Notes: a model not told the origin generated them from the letters alone. 64,000 nucleotides of DNA from Paguma larvata (GCA_030068075.1 CM057844.1:20320001-20384000), one strand, 5' to 3'; shown: positions 1-64,000, numbered from the stretch's first letter. Numbers and translations are program-made.

Positions 1-30030
<30,030 letters not shown>

Positions 30031-33000
30031 GGGAAGGCTGTGCCATACGTCCTGCAGGACGTCCACCCTGGAGGTGGACGTTTAGAAATGGGGTTACTTA
30101 ACCTCAGCTTTCCCAGAGGCCCCTCCAGAAAGGGGCTGGCTTTGTTCTTGGCCTTTGTGTGCTGGCTTGAGTGCATGTTGTCTTTACTCTCTATACAGCG
30201 CTGAAGAGCATCACCTGCGCCACTGATGGGGGGTGGGGGGGGGCCTCATGGAGGAAGAGCAGATAGGGACTGCCCTGCCCCGTGTGTGGGGCTGGCAGTG
30301 CAGAACCTCTGGGCCTCTGGTAACAGTATCTCCTGTGGGCTGCTGAGGCACCGTGACGTGACGGCGGGGAGAAGCATTTGGGTTACACAAAAGAGCTGTT
30401 GGGATGCAGAAGGAACCCTGGCTGCCCAAACTGTGGCCTTGCCTGGGGGACCAAGCCACCACAGGCCTGAGGCCTCACACACTGCCCCAGGAGAGCCCTA
30501 TTCCCAGTGGAGTGCCTGCCTTCCTGCTTAGGCCACTTGCATTGAAGGAGCTGGCCCTATTGGCCCTGGGCCCAGTCCTGGGGGGAGCAGCCCGAGCTCT
30601 CCCCAAGCCCAGCCCAGTGAGCCAGCAGCTTGGGCTGAGATCAACAGTTTGTTCTAAGATAAGGGGATGTCCCTCACAGACTAAACTGAGGGGAAAGGCA
30701 TGTCGCTTTCTAGAAACATGTGGCTTTTGAACTGGCAGGCAGTCTCCCTGGAGGTTAGTGTTTGCTCCCCTCATGGTATCCCTCTAGTTTGCCTCATTCA
30801 GGGGCAAGAGCAAACCCGCCGCTTCAGCCTCCCTGCTGATGCTTTGCCTCACTTTTGAGGGGAGCATCCTGCATGCAGCTGCTTTGTCTTAGCCCCAGAG
30901 CTCTGATCACTTGTGGGGCATCTGGAAGGGGGCTCACTCTCCAGACCTCCCCTCTCCTCGGCCATGCCAGAGAAGGCCTGGTTTTCAGCCACAGACTTCA
31001 GGAAACTTACGTCCCCAAGCATTGTTGCTGGCCCTGGACTTGTTTGGCTTCTTAGGACCAGGAGTTTCAAAGAATTCCAGTATCCAACGTAAAATTCCTT
31101 CCAGTGGCCGTGTTTTCAGCTGGACTATAAAGCAGAGGGGTATTACAAATGCATCCCATGCCTGACTTCCAGAATTAGTAAGGGGGAGGGGGGCAGTCAC
31201 GGGCACTGGTATTTGGGTGATGTCTATTAGGACTTCAGCGCCTCAGCTGCCTAGATTGTAAATGCTTTCTGAATTTCACAATTTTTTTTGCATGCCTTAG
31301 GAAGAAGCACATAGACGAAACCAGCAAAGTTTCTAGTAATGTATAGGGGTTTGTGATAAAGGCCCCTGGCCCAGAGGAGAGACAGAGAAAGGATGGAACA
31401 CATGTGGTCTGTGTGCCTGATCACTCAGAGGCCTCCATGCAAGTAGCAAAGCAAGTGTTAAAGGCTTGTCAGTAAAATGTACTTGTATTAGAAAAAAAAT
31501 AACCCGAAGCCAAATGAACAAAACTTCAAATACCACTGAATAAGAACTCTTGCATGAAGAAAGCCTTCTGAAAAGGCCTGTGTGCTCCAGTCCCAGCTCC
31601 CGAAGCTGATGGTGACAAGGGCCCAGATGTGGAGCCCACGTCAGGGAGCGCCTCACTTCTGGTTGGCCAGAGGCTGGGGTCCACGATGGGCCTGCCTCTG
31701 CTTCAGAATCAATAACATAGATCTTAAGTGCAATTGATGAAATAAGCAATGAGTTACTGTAGCTTCTTTTAGCTCTGCCGAGCTCTTTTTAAAAACTCAA
31801 ACTTGAGCAGCCTTAGAAAAGGGAGAGGTGGGGTGGGTGGGTGGGGTGGGGGAACCGTGGGCCATTTTACTCCAGGTGGGTTGCTGTGAACTTATAAGTG
31901 AAAGCTCTAGATTGAGGAGCTTGAGCCATTTCCTGGCTGCTGCACAAAAGAGTTTTTAAAGAGGGTTCAGAGCCCGCCCATAAAAGCGGGTCTTCCCACT
32001 GCGTGGGGCTATACTACGTGGTGGTCTTGGTTTCTGACCATTGTCCTCAGAAATGCTCTCTCACCAACTTGCCCCACTGTCCCAATTCCTCTGCTGTTAG
32101 AGGGAAAACTGTGATTACCTCAACTTGAATATGAAACTGTGATTGAAAAAAGTCAAAACGTTAAGAAGTTCCAAAGCCAAGAAGGCAGAACTGGCTGAGG
32201 CCTCCGTTGACACTCCTCAGCCTCCTCAGGAGTGTGAAGGGGCACACTGGCGAAAGGGCATTCCTTGCGGCACACTTCTGTGCCCTGGCGAAGAGGCACA
32301 CTAGCTGTGTGAGCTCCTGGAGGACTGAGACGGGGGATGCCTCCTCCCCCACACTGCCCCTTCTGGAACCTACCAGGCCACTCTGGGTTCTGACTATGAA
32401 GTTGAATATCCACTTGATTCCTCTGGGCACTCCAGGTGGAGAGAGGGTCTTAGGCTTTCTCCAGAGGAAGGGCCATGACACTGTGTTGTAGCTTTCGGCC
32501 TCGGGTGGATGCCAGGGACCCAGCAGGGACGTCAGAGGTAGTAGGTTTCTTAGGGGAAGGCGAAAGTCCTCCAAGGGCTTACATGCTTTTCGCCAACTTT
32601 CCTATTAGCAGCTTCAGTTCTCTACCACCCGGAGTGAGTGTGATCACGTCGAAGTCGCTGAAGTTATGGGTTATTTTACGTTTTGATGTGGGATTTTTCC
32701 TTTTTTTGATTGGAAGGAGGCAGAAATTGGAGAAAAGGGATCACCCTAGGAAGGGGCTGCTGGCAACAAGTCCAGTAGGCCTGTCCGAGCCCTGGGGGCT
32801 CTCTGACCTGAGGCCAAGACACGTGGCCCTGCAGGTCGCAAGAAAAAGTTCCCTCCTAAATTCTATTAGGATTTTGGAGAATTTTTGCACAGTAATAAGC
32901 TCTGGGTTGCTCTTTGGGCTTCTCAAAAGGGAAAAGTTAACTCAAAGATTGTAAACTATTAAGTATTCCAGCGTGTTGCTGGCCTCGTTGGATAGTTGTA

Positions 33001-33365
33001 CCTCAAAAAGTAGGTGAGAAAAGGCTTCCTCATTGTCCCAGGGTGTCGAATACTAATGACAGAAGAGCTCACTTACGTGCCAAAATTCACTTTTCTACTA
33101 GTTTTTCAGTGCTTTAATATTTGTAACTTAAATTTTAAAACTCATATTTACAAACACTACTGTAACTTCAGTGAAACTGAATTGTGTGATTGAAGCTTTT
33201 TGCTTATAGTATTTATTACACTACTTAATTCAGTAAATATATAAAAGTAGCCTTCAATTTATTTTTATATTATTTTACATGTTTTTACCTGCAGTCGTGT
33301 ATGTGAATTTACCTTGGTAACAGATGTCATGCTAAGGACCAATAAACTCACTGAACAAGCAAGAC
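30031..33365 (+). other. DNAAF9: DNAAF9 probable 3' UTR
   Basis: No exon or further gene was recognised between the stop codon and the AATAAA at 33341. The sequence is mixed in its first half and AT-rich after 33050. It contains a G-run at 30228-30242 and a GGGTGGGTGGGG-type tract near 31826-31852. I saw no SINE in it, unlike the introns on either side, which is what an expressed 3' UTR would look like. The end point is inferred. Confidence 0.6.
33341..33346 (+). terminator. DNAAF9: Poly(A) signal AATAAA, likely DNAAF9
   Basis: A canonical AATAAA is followed about 40-60 bp later by G/T-rich sequence (GGGTTGGGGGTGGAGGGGAGG), the usual layout of a cleavage site. It is the first well-formed signal found after the stop. 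An earlier weaker site could also be used. Confidence 0.6.
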
Positions 33366-36300
33366 CTGGTGCACTTGCCTGTCGCCGTGGCCTCAGCCCC
33401 AGGGTTGGGGGTGGAGGGGAGGTTGAGAAGGCCTGCCCCCTGGGACAAGGGGGTACATTCTCTTGGGGCCTCTTGGGGAAGCACTTTGCGGGGGCAGCTA
33501 GGGAGGAGTCCTTGGGGCACACACTCCCATCCCCAGATCCCAGAGGGCCCACAGAGAGTAAAGTTGATGAAGAGACCACCCTGTGTGGGGATGGGCACTT
33601 TCCGGACTCCCGAGGAGAGGCTCGAGAAAGCCGTTTGTGGGCAGGGGGTTCCCCAGGACCCCAGAGAAAAGCCATCTTGTCCCCGCCCCCACCCCGATGC
33701 GGCCTGGGAGAAGCCGCATCCACCCGTGCCCTCTCACTTGTCCTGGACGGCAGGACGGCAGGGTTCAAGGCCCTACACCCTGCCTCAGCACGCGTGCTTT
33801 GCAAAGCGTGTTGTCCATGTAACCCTGGCCAAAGCTCCCTGAGTGGCCCTCAGTCCCACTTTATAAATGGGAACCCCTGGGACATGGCCGAGGAGCAGAG
33901 CCCCTGCCCTGGCTCCCAGTCCGACAGAGAGCCCTCGCCGGCACTGCCCCACAGAGCAGGCCTGGGAGCCGCACGCTCCAAGGGAGAAGCCGCCCAAAGG
34001 CCCGCAGCTCTAGTGAAACGGTCACCACTGCCCCCTTTCCACGCGCGGCGGACGGGGAGGGCCCGGCTGGCGTAGGGCTGCTGTCCTCGCGGGCAGGAGC
34101 TCACTGCCGAGGTGCCACGCTTCCATGGAGACCCTGCTTTCTGTCCCACTCTCCAGGCAGGAGCCTCCAGACATGGAAGTGCTCTGCTGGAAAGATGGAG
34201 AGCTGGCCCCAGGGGGAGGAGGCAGCCTCCCTCAGATGGCGGGGAAGACGGTCTTGGGATTGGAGGTTCTGTGTACTCAGTCATGTACAAACCAAAGCCA
34301 AACTGCATGTGAGGGGCCCAAAGAATTAGGGGCGAGGGGGGCAACAGAAGTATCCCCGTCTGCACAACCCCTCCCCCAGAGTCTCAGGCCACCCCGTCCT
34401 GCAGGGCCAGATTTGAACCTTGAAGCTCCTGTGCTTTCAGTTCCAAGGATACCACCAGGGGCTGGGGATTACCCTCCACAATCGTCAAGGAGATGGGGGA
34501 GACAGGGTATATCGAAGGGCTCCTGGGCGGGATGATCTTTGAGAGCCAAGAGGTCTTAGAGGCCAGGAAGCCTGGGGCCGGGAAGGGGGCCTGTCCCCAC
34601 CTGGAGTGCACAGTAGGGCAGTTGGTCTACCGAAAGCCCAGGGCAGGCTTGAGAGAGCAGGAGCCTCAGAATCAGGGAATTCTGGCCCATCGGTGGGAAA
34701 GGGACTTGGAGCCGAGGGTTTCAGACAGGGCTGCTGAACGTCAGAGAACTCTCTCAGAAGCATGGAGAAATAATCATGTATTCATTCCTGTCATCCAATC
34801 TAGGAAAGTCCTGTCCCAAGGAAACCTGACAAATGCCCCACTTGCAGCCCACGATGGAAAGGGAATGGCTTGGTGGCTGCAGGGTGATACCAGCTTCAAG
34901 TGGTTCCTAGGCACTCAGATGTCATCGGAGCCCTCTCTCCCCACTTGGTGGCCTTCCTCTTCCTCTCCCCCGGTGGTAAGCTTCCTTTATGCCACCAGCA
35001 GCCCCGGCGCCCCAAAGGGAAGACCCGGCCTCCTTCTCCAGAGGCAGCACCAAAGTCTGGGGTCACATTCCCATCCCTGAACCAGTCACAATGGTCAGGC
35101 TTCTGACTGGCTTGGCCAAGGGTAACTGTGCACTTTCAAAGGCCCCCAGTATCTGGCCCACTGAAGACCTCGGCCCCCCAAAACAGGGCTTGCTCTCCTA
35201 GACCAGCATGGTCTAGGCCATTTCTGAGCGTGTCTGCTAACATCAGATATGTAGTTGATTTTTAAAATTTTGCTCTATGCTAGTCTTTTCTATTACATGA
35301 GATAGCAAGCACAAAGTTGTTCTGTCGTGGGGATAGTGATTTCTAACCAAGGGAAAAACATTTTTTTTACCATTTCGCCCTGCAGACTGAGAGAAAAGGC
35401 TACCATCATTTGACTCTCTAGTGCCTCAGTGCACCCAGGGACACCAGTGTTCCATGAGAGCATGTTTTGAGAATCTTTTTATTTCCCCCTAAATAAGAAA
35501 GATCATACAGACTGAGTGTGGGGGTGGACGGTTGCTCCACATTGCTGGAGACGAGATGAGGGCTAACTGGAGAATGATTTTGAAGGAACAATTGACAAGG
35601 CAAAATGACTAATTAGACAGGAGCAAAGGGGTGACCTCCAGGTAGAAGTGGAAAAAAACCAGAGTGGAAAAAAACCTAATGTGAAACAATCCCAAAAACT
35701 TTGTTGCTTCATTATCCAAAAATTTGGAGAAAAATAAATTCATCCACAAATTATTGTTGTTCCCAGGCTTCTGCATTGCTGAAGTGACCAGCCAAAATAA
35801 TTTGGTAAAAAAAAAAAAAAAAAGTATCTGCGTTCAAACAAAATGTGCATATGTGTCCATTTTATCCTACAATTACTCCTGCTTTCGCCATACCCGTAAA
35901 AGAGTTTAATTTTTTTTTCCTCACATGGCTTCAGACTTTTAAGAAACTTTTACATATTTACTCAGAAGTTTCATGCCTGGATGAATGTACAAATAAGAGC
36001 GAAATAAGGACAACAGGAAGAGGAAAGATGATTTGATAACCAAACCTTCATGGAATTTTCTAGCTAAAAAGCCGCCATTTCAACCTCTAGCTTCTGACTG
36101 TGGGTTGACGGGAGGGGAGGAGGGCACAAAGAAATGTTCCCCCAAGGGAGGCAGGTCCTTGTTGGCCCTCTACAGGGCTTCTCGCCCTCCTGCCTACCCT
36201 CGGAGGAGCCTGGATCTTTCAGTGTGGATAGACAGAACTGGGAGAGGGCTCGGTGCTGTGTTAGTTGGGCACCAAACGGTCTTCCTCACACCCACCTGTG

Positions 36301-39300
36301 GGGCTTGGCCATGTGCCCCAGGAAAGGAGGGTCCGTAGAGGCCACGTTCCCTCGCCCAGCCCGCCAGTCTCACCAGAGGGATGATGTGGGAACAGCGTCT
36401 CCCCTCCCAGGACCATGAGGGGCTGTACGTCTACACCCGGAGAAGGGCAGCGAGGGGCCGGGAAGGCTGGTCAAGGCAGTGGGAGCCCCGAGAGGCTTGT
36501 AAGACCCCAGGTGACTCGAGGGAAGCCTGACAGGTGCAAGGTGTGCGAAGCCGCACTTGCCAAGAGTCCGAGGAAGGGGAAGGCAGAGGGCTCCTTGGTG
36601 CCGACCGAGGAGTTTGGGGTGAGAGGAAGGGAGTCTGGAGGAATCAGGGGTCTCCAGCTGGGCCCGCATTAGGCGCAGCTGGAAAACCAGAGTGGGAGAG
36701 GAGGATGGAGGGCTTCCCTGGCTTGAAAGCCTCTGGAAACTCTATGTGGAGACACCAGTCAGGTCAGCTTTATCGAGGACTGCTATACTGGGTGCTGTGG
36801 CGGGGGAAGACACCAGCCTTGCTCTCTTAGCTAAGGCTGCACTTAGGGGCCATGGGGGACGGTGAGGAAAAGACAGGAACTGCTAGAGACCGTGTGAGCA
36901 GGGAAGGGCTGCTCACAGCTGAGAGCTAAAGGATGGAAGGAGCAGTGGCGAGGACAGCAGCCACACCGTCCAGGCACCCAGACTATGGGGCCTCTGGTGG
37001 AGGGCTGGTCGTGTTAGAGGAACAGCTGGCAGCCACTGTGGCTGGAGCAGTGCTACCCGCCCCCCATTCCCCACAGGAGGCACAGGATGAGATGGAAAAT
37101 AGGCAGGGGCCAGGTTGTATCGCACCCTCTACCCCACACCTCTACTTCCCTAGGCGACAGCAAGAGATTGCTGTATTTGCTTGTTTTTCTAAAACCCATG
37201 AGAAGCCACTGTTGGTGGAGAATGGATGGGGGCCGGGGCAAGTCAGAAGGCTAGATGATGGACCAGGCTGGAGGTAAAAGCAGGCAGAACTGTGCTCCAT
37301 TCTGGAGGCAAGCCCAACAAAATTTGCGCATGGATCCGAGGCGGATGCCCTGGGGTGACTCTCAGGTCCAGAGCAGCCAGGTGGACGGTGGACTTGGAAG
37401 TCCCGTGTAGCCTGGATTTCTTCAGAATTGCCTATCAGCCATGCAGGTTGGGGGGAAGGGGTGAGTCAGTTGTGACCTGTGGAAGTCAGGAACACAATGA
37501 CAGGAGTCATGAAATCTGTGGCCGGTAGAGAGCCCCAGGGAGAGATCCAAAGATCCGGGCAGGCCCACACTGACAACTAGGTCAGAGGAGGAGGAGGGAA
37601 AAGGAGGGATGGATGGTTCTGGGCACCGCTGGGGGGAGGGGGAGAGGCCAGCAGGAGAGCCGAGGCAGTCTGAGTGCAGGGGTGAGGACAAAAGACATGA
37701 GGGGGTTGAAGAGAAGTCGGGAGAGGACGTGGAGACAGAGCAGCGGAGATCAGTCCGGAGACTGGATGGTACCTGGAGGAAGGAGATCAAGGGTGTGGCT
37801 TTGTTTCCATTTTGTGTTTTTATTTTTTAACAATTTTATGTTCAAGTAATCTGTCCACCCAACTTAGGGCTCAAACTCAAAACCTGAAGACCAAGAGTCT
37901 CGTGCTCCACCGACTGAGCCAACCAGGTGTCCCTAGTTTGTGTTGTTAAATGAGATACTATAGAGTTTCTTCTCCAGATTCCAAAATCTATGGGCCGAAT
38001 AGGCCTATGGGGGAAATGGCATTGAAAGTACTTTGGAAAGCCATTAAGTGCCTTGTGGAACCCAGTGCTCACACCCACAGCCCAGTAAAGTCTGAGACCC
38101 CCGAGGGAGGGAGGAAATGTGTATGCCCATGTCCGGATCCCTAACTGCCTGCCTGTGTAAGGACCCGTTGGGGCACAGGCTGGGAGACCTGGGGCACCTG
38201 TATTTGCCCTCAGCCTCTGATCCACAGAGGGCAGGTGATGGGTGGGAGGGCTAAAGTAAACAGCTTCTCATGCTAAGGGGTGTGTGTGTGGGGAGGGTGG
38301 GGTCTGGGGCTCTCTCCAGAGCAACCAGAGGAACGGAACCTGCAGGGGCAGGGGGCGGGAAGCAGGGAAGGGCTCAGCAGCAGTTCATCTGAGAGTCGGG
38401 TCCATCCACCCCTGAGGAGGCCTGGGCTCTGGTTTCCTCCGTGAGCCAAGTGATGAGGGCCCAGCTCAGGGAGGAGGCTGCCCCTCCAATCCAGGGTGGC
38501 TTCCTGGAAGGTGGGTTGGAAGGTCTGGGGGTGTTCGGGAGCTGCTGCTGACACAGGGAGACAGATGCAGAAGCCTAAGCATTCCCAGATGGGGGGCAAA
38601 ATGGGGTGGCTTTTCAGGGGTCCAGCCCTGGCACCCACCCACCCCCTCCAGCCTCAATCTCTGGGCAGTCAGCCTATCTGTCCTTCAGCTCCTCCTTCTC
38701 AACCTCCATTCCCCACCTGTAGGACTCTGGAAGTCGGTAAAATGGGCTGCGGGTCTAGCTAGAGGGTATCTAAAGAAGATCCCAAGGGTGGAGTGCAGGG
38801 GATCCCCAGGAAGACCCTGTGTCTATCCTCCAGGCCCTGCTCAGCCCCACGGAGAAAATGCAGCCAGCCCCCAGCCAGTCCTCTGAGTCTGGTAGATTTC
38901 AGCATCTGCTCTGGTAGTAAGGAGCAGGGTGCTCAGAGCCCTCCCGACCCCGGGGCCATTCATCTGCAGAGGAATGCTCCCATGGCTTCCCTCCCAATGC
39001 ACACCGTCTAGTTGGGAGGGGAAACCAGCAGCCCGGCTTACCCGGTCTGGGACATGGGGAACCTTTGGGGGCTTCAGAGCAACCCCTCCGCAGAGGTGGG
39101 CTCACACTCTGCTTGCCCGGACCCCTCTCTTCCATGCCTGGGGGACGTGACTGAGGACTCTTCCAGCAGGAGGCTGGGGCGGGGGCATCGCTGCTAGTCC
39201 TCGGGCTGGCAGCCGGAGTGTGGAGAAATGGGGGTTAACACTGTGGTGGGGAGAATTCCTGGGTCAAGCTGGGGCGCAAGGGCTGTAGAATCGTTTGCTG

Positions 39301-39340
39301 AGAAGCCACCGAGGATCAAGCCAGGGAGGTTCATAGTATG
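33366..39340. other. Intergenic region DNAAF9 to SLC4A11
   Basis: This 6-kb stretch is GC-richer than the DNAAF9 introns and holds only one clear SINE (37821-37934, -). The part at about 36640-37800 has the purine-rich texture of an old interspersed repeat. Open frames such as 33314-34075 (253 codons) have no recognisable domain and are not called. I cannot point to a specific enhancer. Confidence 0.6.
37821..37934 (-). mobile_element. Short older CAN-SINE, minus strand
   Basis: It is the short type: TTCAAGTAATCTGTCCACCC in the middle and a head ending GAGCCAACCAGGTGTCCCT. It is the only SINE found between DNAAF9 and SLC4A11. Confidence 0.85.
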
Positions 39341-39418
39341 GGCTGGATTTGCCTGACCTGTGGCAGCGCACGCCGGCCTGCCCGCGCACAACACCGCCTC
39401 CCTACACAAACGTCCGGC

Positions 39419-39449
39419 GCGCACGCACACACACACGCACACACACTCG
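39419..39449 (+). repeat. CA/CG alternating tract in CpG island
   Basis: GCGCACGCACACACACACGC then ACACACACTC is a purine-pyrimidine alternating run at the left edge of the SLC4A11 island. Confidence 0.75.
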
Positions 39450-40309
39450 ACTCGCAGAAGACCAGGCGCTGGCGAATGTACGTCCCCAGGTCGGGCTCCC
39501 TCCTGTTCGGGAAGGAAAACCGGGCGGCAGGGCCACCTCGAATAATGGAAGAATAGAAGCCGCGAGCCAAGACCTTGACCCAAGAGACTGCCGGGGATGT
39601 GACGAGGCCAGAAGAGGAACCGCGAGGCGCGCAGAAAGTAAATCCGACGCCGCCGAACGGGGACCGCCGCTGGCTCTTGCGGACTAGGGCGTAGCCCAGG
39701 GAATGCGCGCCGGCCCTTCTAGTTAGTCAGGGTGCGCTTCCTGGAGGAGGAGAAGGAGGGTTTACCGTGCGAGAGACCAGGATGAATGGAGGGGGCGGGG
39801 CGGCTGGCGGGCTAGGCCCCAACGAGGCCCCCTGCGGAGGGTGGGGCGGGGGCCGGCTGCGTGCATAAAGCCGACTCTGGAGAAGCCCTCCCACGACCCG
39901 CCACAGAGGCACAACACTGTGGGTCCCTGGGCCCGTCGAGCTTCTTCCCAGAAACTTCCCAGCCCCGCCCAGCTCCTAATCCGGCAACGCCTGGCAGGGC
40001 ACGCGGGCTCGGAGAAGCCCGATCTACACGTTCTGGCTGAGTTGCCTCGGGCTCCCGGGAGCAGCCTGCTGGGGACAGACAGGAGCGCGGGTGAGGGCGC
40101 GGGGCGGGCGGACCGGACCCCGCCCAGGGCGGCACCTGGGCGGGGCGTGGAGCGGCATTAGGACCCAGACGCGGCGCGGGGGGGTGTGTCGCCGGCTCCC
40201 GCCGCTGGCCGGCCCGAAATGCCAAGTTCGGGGTCCTGGAGAGGTCCAGGGGTGAGGAGCCCAGGCGTGCGTGCGTGTGTGCGGCCGTCCGGCGCCCTAT
40301 CGCCGGGCC

Positions 40310-51317
<11,008 letters not shown>

Positions 51318-51670
51318 CCAGCAGGCCCTGGCCGTGTCCCAGTCACCTGTCCCCCTGCCTCTTCCCAGGCTGACTATGGCCATGTGGGGAGAGGTACGGG
51401 AGTCTTTTGGGGTGTTGCTCTGTGCTGCACTCCCTCCCAGCTGTCTCAACAGGCCTAGGACATCTGGACATGGGTGGGGGGTGTTCCATGGCACGTGCCC
51501 ATCCCTGTCCCCATTAGCCTTTCGCTTGGGTCAGTAACACTGCTCAGGACAACTTCTGCCCAGAGTGGAACTAAAGCAAGACGGATTTTCTTTTGATAAA
51601 AGAGTCAGATGTCTGAAAGAGAAACCATTTCCTTGATTGTATAAGGAATTTGCTGTATGCAACACTAGGG

Positions 51671-51676
51671 AATAAA
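51671..51676 (+). terminator. SLC4A11: SLC4A11 poly(A) signal AATAAA
   Basis: This canonical hexamer lies about 355 bp after the TGA, in the context GGGAATAAAGCTCCTGTTTC, with T/C- and GT-containing sequence after it. It gives a short 3' UTR of about 370-380 bases. Confidence 0.85.
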
Positions 51677-51696
51677 GCTCCTGTTTCTACGCTTCC

Positions 51697-53710
51697 CTCT
51701 CTGCTGTCCCACCCTGCCCCGGCCTCAGAAGGCCACCTGACAGTAAAAGAATGTGAACGGGAGGTGGACTGAAAAGGACCGGTGTGTGGCCTATGGACCG
51801 TCCCCTCTGCCCCCACACAGTGGATGCTGGTCCAGCAGGGAAATGTGGAAGATCCAGGCAGCCTTGGCGCTGCTGTGTTGCCAGTAAACTGCAGGGAAAG
51901 GATTCTGGGAATGGCATGTACGAGGGCCTTGAGGAGGGCAGTCGGGCCAGTGAAGGGCCACAGCTGGTGGAGGTGAGCAGGGCGGACCGCCATGGGCCGT
52001 CTGGGGCTGGGGGTGTGGGGTGGGGCAGGGGCCGCACTCTGCCCCAGGGCCCTGACAGTGGGGATGAACTGAAGTGGAAGACTCCAAATGGCAGGAGGTG
52101 GGGATTGGTTGGAGGGGAGAAGGGGCCATGGTCCTGGTTTGGTCATCTGGCGGTTGGCCAGAGTCCTTGGCGGCAGCAGGGAATACAGATCTGAGGCTCA
52201 GGAGCGCCCCCTGGCCATCTCTGGGGGCATGGGCGGTGGTAGAGCACCTGGCTCTCGGACGCCGTCACACACCTTACAGGACTTAGGCTTGACAAATGCA
52301 CCACAGATCAAGGGAGCAGATGCGAGAAGACCTCTACCTCTAAATAATAACTAGATATGCTAAGAATTCCTGCAAACCAACAAAAAAAGACCATGACTCC
52401 CAACCGCCAATAGAAAAGAGGCAAACCCGTGGTGGGGGGCACCCAAACAGTAACGTGCGGCGAGAATGCCCTCGGGCACCTGAGAAACGCAACCCTACAG
52501 TGAGATGCTACCTTCCGCTTGTAACTGCCCACAATGGCCCTAACCCTGGCTGGCTGGATGGCAGAGTGGGAGGGGTGTGTTCCCTGGTGCCCTGACTGGG
52601 GCAGTGGGGACCGGGCACAACGAAGACCTCACCTTCCAAACGCGCGGCTCTGCTCCTGGGCAGGCGGTGTGGGTCCGGGCATGCTCACGGTGCCGTTTGC
52701 GGGGATGGGTGGCTCATGGTTAACAAAAGGGGACAGGGTCCTGTGAGCAAGCACAGAGGGCCGCCATGCCTTAAGCTCATGTCCCCACTCCATCCATGTG
52801 GCATGTGATCCTTTGGGGCCCCCTCCGCAGTGGCCTGGGTGTCCCCTGCACCCCGTGTCTGAGCCCCAGTAAGACGTCACTCACCAGCAAGGAGACAACT
52901 AGAGGAGGCTGGCGCTTCCTGGGGAGACAACCCAGCTGAGCCTCACAGGCAAGTGGCGAGCAAAGCAATGCTGTTCTGTCCTCACCCACACACAATGATG
53001 CCGTTTCGGGGAGGAAGCGACAGTTAAACCCAGGCCCTGGGCCACGCTGCCAGGACTGAGAAAGTGACTGGAAGGGACATTCTCCAGACCTGCCTGGGAG
53101 TGACTCCTGGACAGTATGCTCTCCCCTCCCCCGCTGCATACAACAGGCTTTTCTGAATATCCTAGGGGTGGGCACCTCCTCATCAGAGAAACCTGCAGAA
53201 AAGGAAAGGGAGCCACTCCAGGCCCCTTAATGTCCCTCCCGAAAAATGGCTTCACTAGGTCACAGTGAGGACCTAGGGCAGCTGAAGCAGGCTTCCTGAG
53301 GAGCCTGGAGGCCCCAGGCTGAACCATGTCATGTCAACCCAACTGGGGTCAAGACTCCATCCTCCCTACCTGCCATATAAATGAACTTGGCATTATAATC
53401 ATACCAACCCTTTGGCTGCTGTAACGTCATGAAATACAGCAAAAACACTCGACATCCCACACTGCCTGCCCCCAACCCAGCAAACACCATGGAGGCCAGC
53501 TGGGTGGTGGCATCCCACAACAACGGAGGGGTGGGTGACATGGATCTGGCACAGAAAAGAGCAGCTTGTGACCGGAGGCTTCAGGAACGAAAGGGAAGAG
53601 GCACTACTCCAGCACCCTCAGCTGCCACCCTTGTCCCACAACTGCCCCCCTACCCGAGAGGTTTCCTACTCCTGCCAAAAAAGACTCGGGAGACAGACGA
53701 CTGCCCACGG
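51697..53710. other. Convergent intergenic gap SLC4A11-ITPA
   Basis: About 2 kb lies between the two poly(A) sites. No gene, SINE or RNA gene was recognised, and ORFs up to 191 codons on either strand have no recognisable domain. Confidence 0.65.
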
Positions 53711-53733
53711 CAGGTTTCAAAATGGACATATCA

Positions 53734-53739
53734 TTTATT
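53734..53739 (-). terminator. ITPA: ITPA poly(A) signal (AATAAA on minus strand)
   Basis: TTTATT on the plus strand reads AATAAA on the minus strand, about 320 bases past the ITPA stop. It is the first canonical signal found downstream. It gives a 3' UTR of about 340 bases. Confidence 0.75.
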
Positions 53740-54057
53740 TTGGAGACAAGTGCCTTCCAATACTTTAATTTGCCGCACTTTTAAAACATCTAGGGCTATT
53801 TGTGTGGTTCTTCCCAAACCCTCCACCTTGATGTGGCCAGTTTAGCATCCTCAGGATCCCAAGCCAGGAGGCTGGAGGATGGACCACCGAATCCCTGAGG
53901 GCAAGAGAATGGACACGTGTCCCTCGCCCAAAGTTTCTCCAAGCAGAGCCAGCTGCTCCTCCAAACAGGGCTGGTGAGACGGCCTCAACACCCCTAGCAA
54001 GTGGGAACCCTGAAGAAGTACTTGGAGGGGTGCCTGTCTGATGGGGGAGGCTTCAGG

Positions 54058-63969
<9,912 letters not shown>

Positions 63970-64000
63970 GCTGAGACCCGTGCACGACCCGCCGGAAGCC

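Noticed and set aside
33314..34075. 253-codon plus-strand frame, with overlapping frames on both strands
   Set aside because: It starts before the probable DNAAF9 poly(A) signal and is low in complexity. Several frames in both strands are open at once, as expected of GC-rich non-coding DNA.

Overview
This is a mammalian nuclear locus from a carnivore, almost certainly a cat-family (felid) genome. About thirty copies of the tRNA-Lys-derived CAN-SINE of felid type are visible, with a head beginning GGGGCGCCTGGGTGGCTCAG, a CT-rich middle and an AAATAAATAAA tail. LINE-1 3' ends of carnivore type, such as GGGATGAGCACTGGGTGTT, are also present. The genes are split by GT-AG introns (one GC-AG). Nothing suggests bacterial, plasmid or viral sequence.

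Three genes are present, in the arrangement I recall for human 20p13 read in reverse. (1) Positions 1-33.4 kb hold the last ten coding exons visible of DNAAF9 (formerly C20orf194) on the + strand, the stop at 30030 and a probable 3.3 kb 3' UTR ending near an AATAAA at 33341. (2) Positions 33.4-39.3 kb are intergenic and lead into a CpG island at about 39.35-40.65 kb. (3) Positions 40310-51317 hold a complete 20-exon SLC4A11 reading frame of 878 codons on the + strand, with AATAAA at 51671. (4) ITPA is complete on the - strand in eight exons, from ATG at 63969 to stop at 54058, 209 codons, with its poly(A) signal at 53739-53734. Its promoter CpG island runs off the right edge. SLC4A11 and ITPA converge, with about 2 kb between their 3' ends.

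Every exon boundary was read by hand, and all phases close without a frameshift or internal stop, so all three genes look intact. They are not an operon or pathway: DNAAF9 is linked to outer-dynein-arm handling in ciliated cells, SLC4A11 is a plasma-membrane H+/OH-/NH3-linked transporter, and ITPA cleans ITP, dITP and XTP from the nucleotide pool. They sit together by conserved synteny.

No undescribed biological system was found. The best second-look items are small: a GC-AG intron in DNAAF9, a SINE/L1 chimera inside one 18-bp target-site duplication, a fold-back SINE, an apparent ATG-to-AGG change at the putative start of an alternative SLC4A11 isoform, and a longer ITPA C-terminus than I recall for human. 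Human comparisons are from memory and were not aligned.
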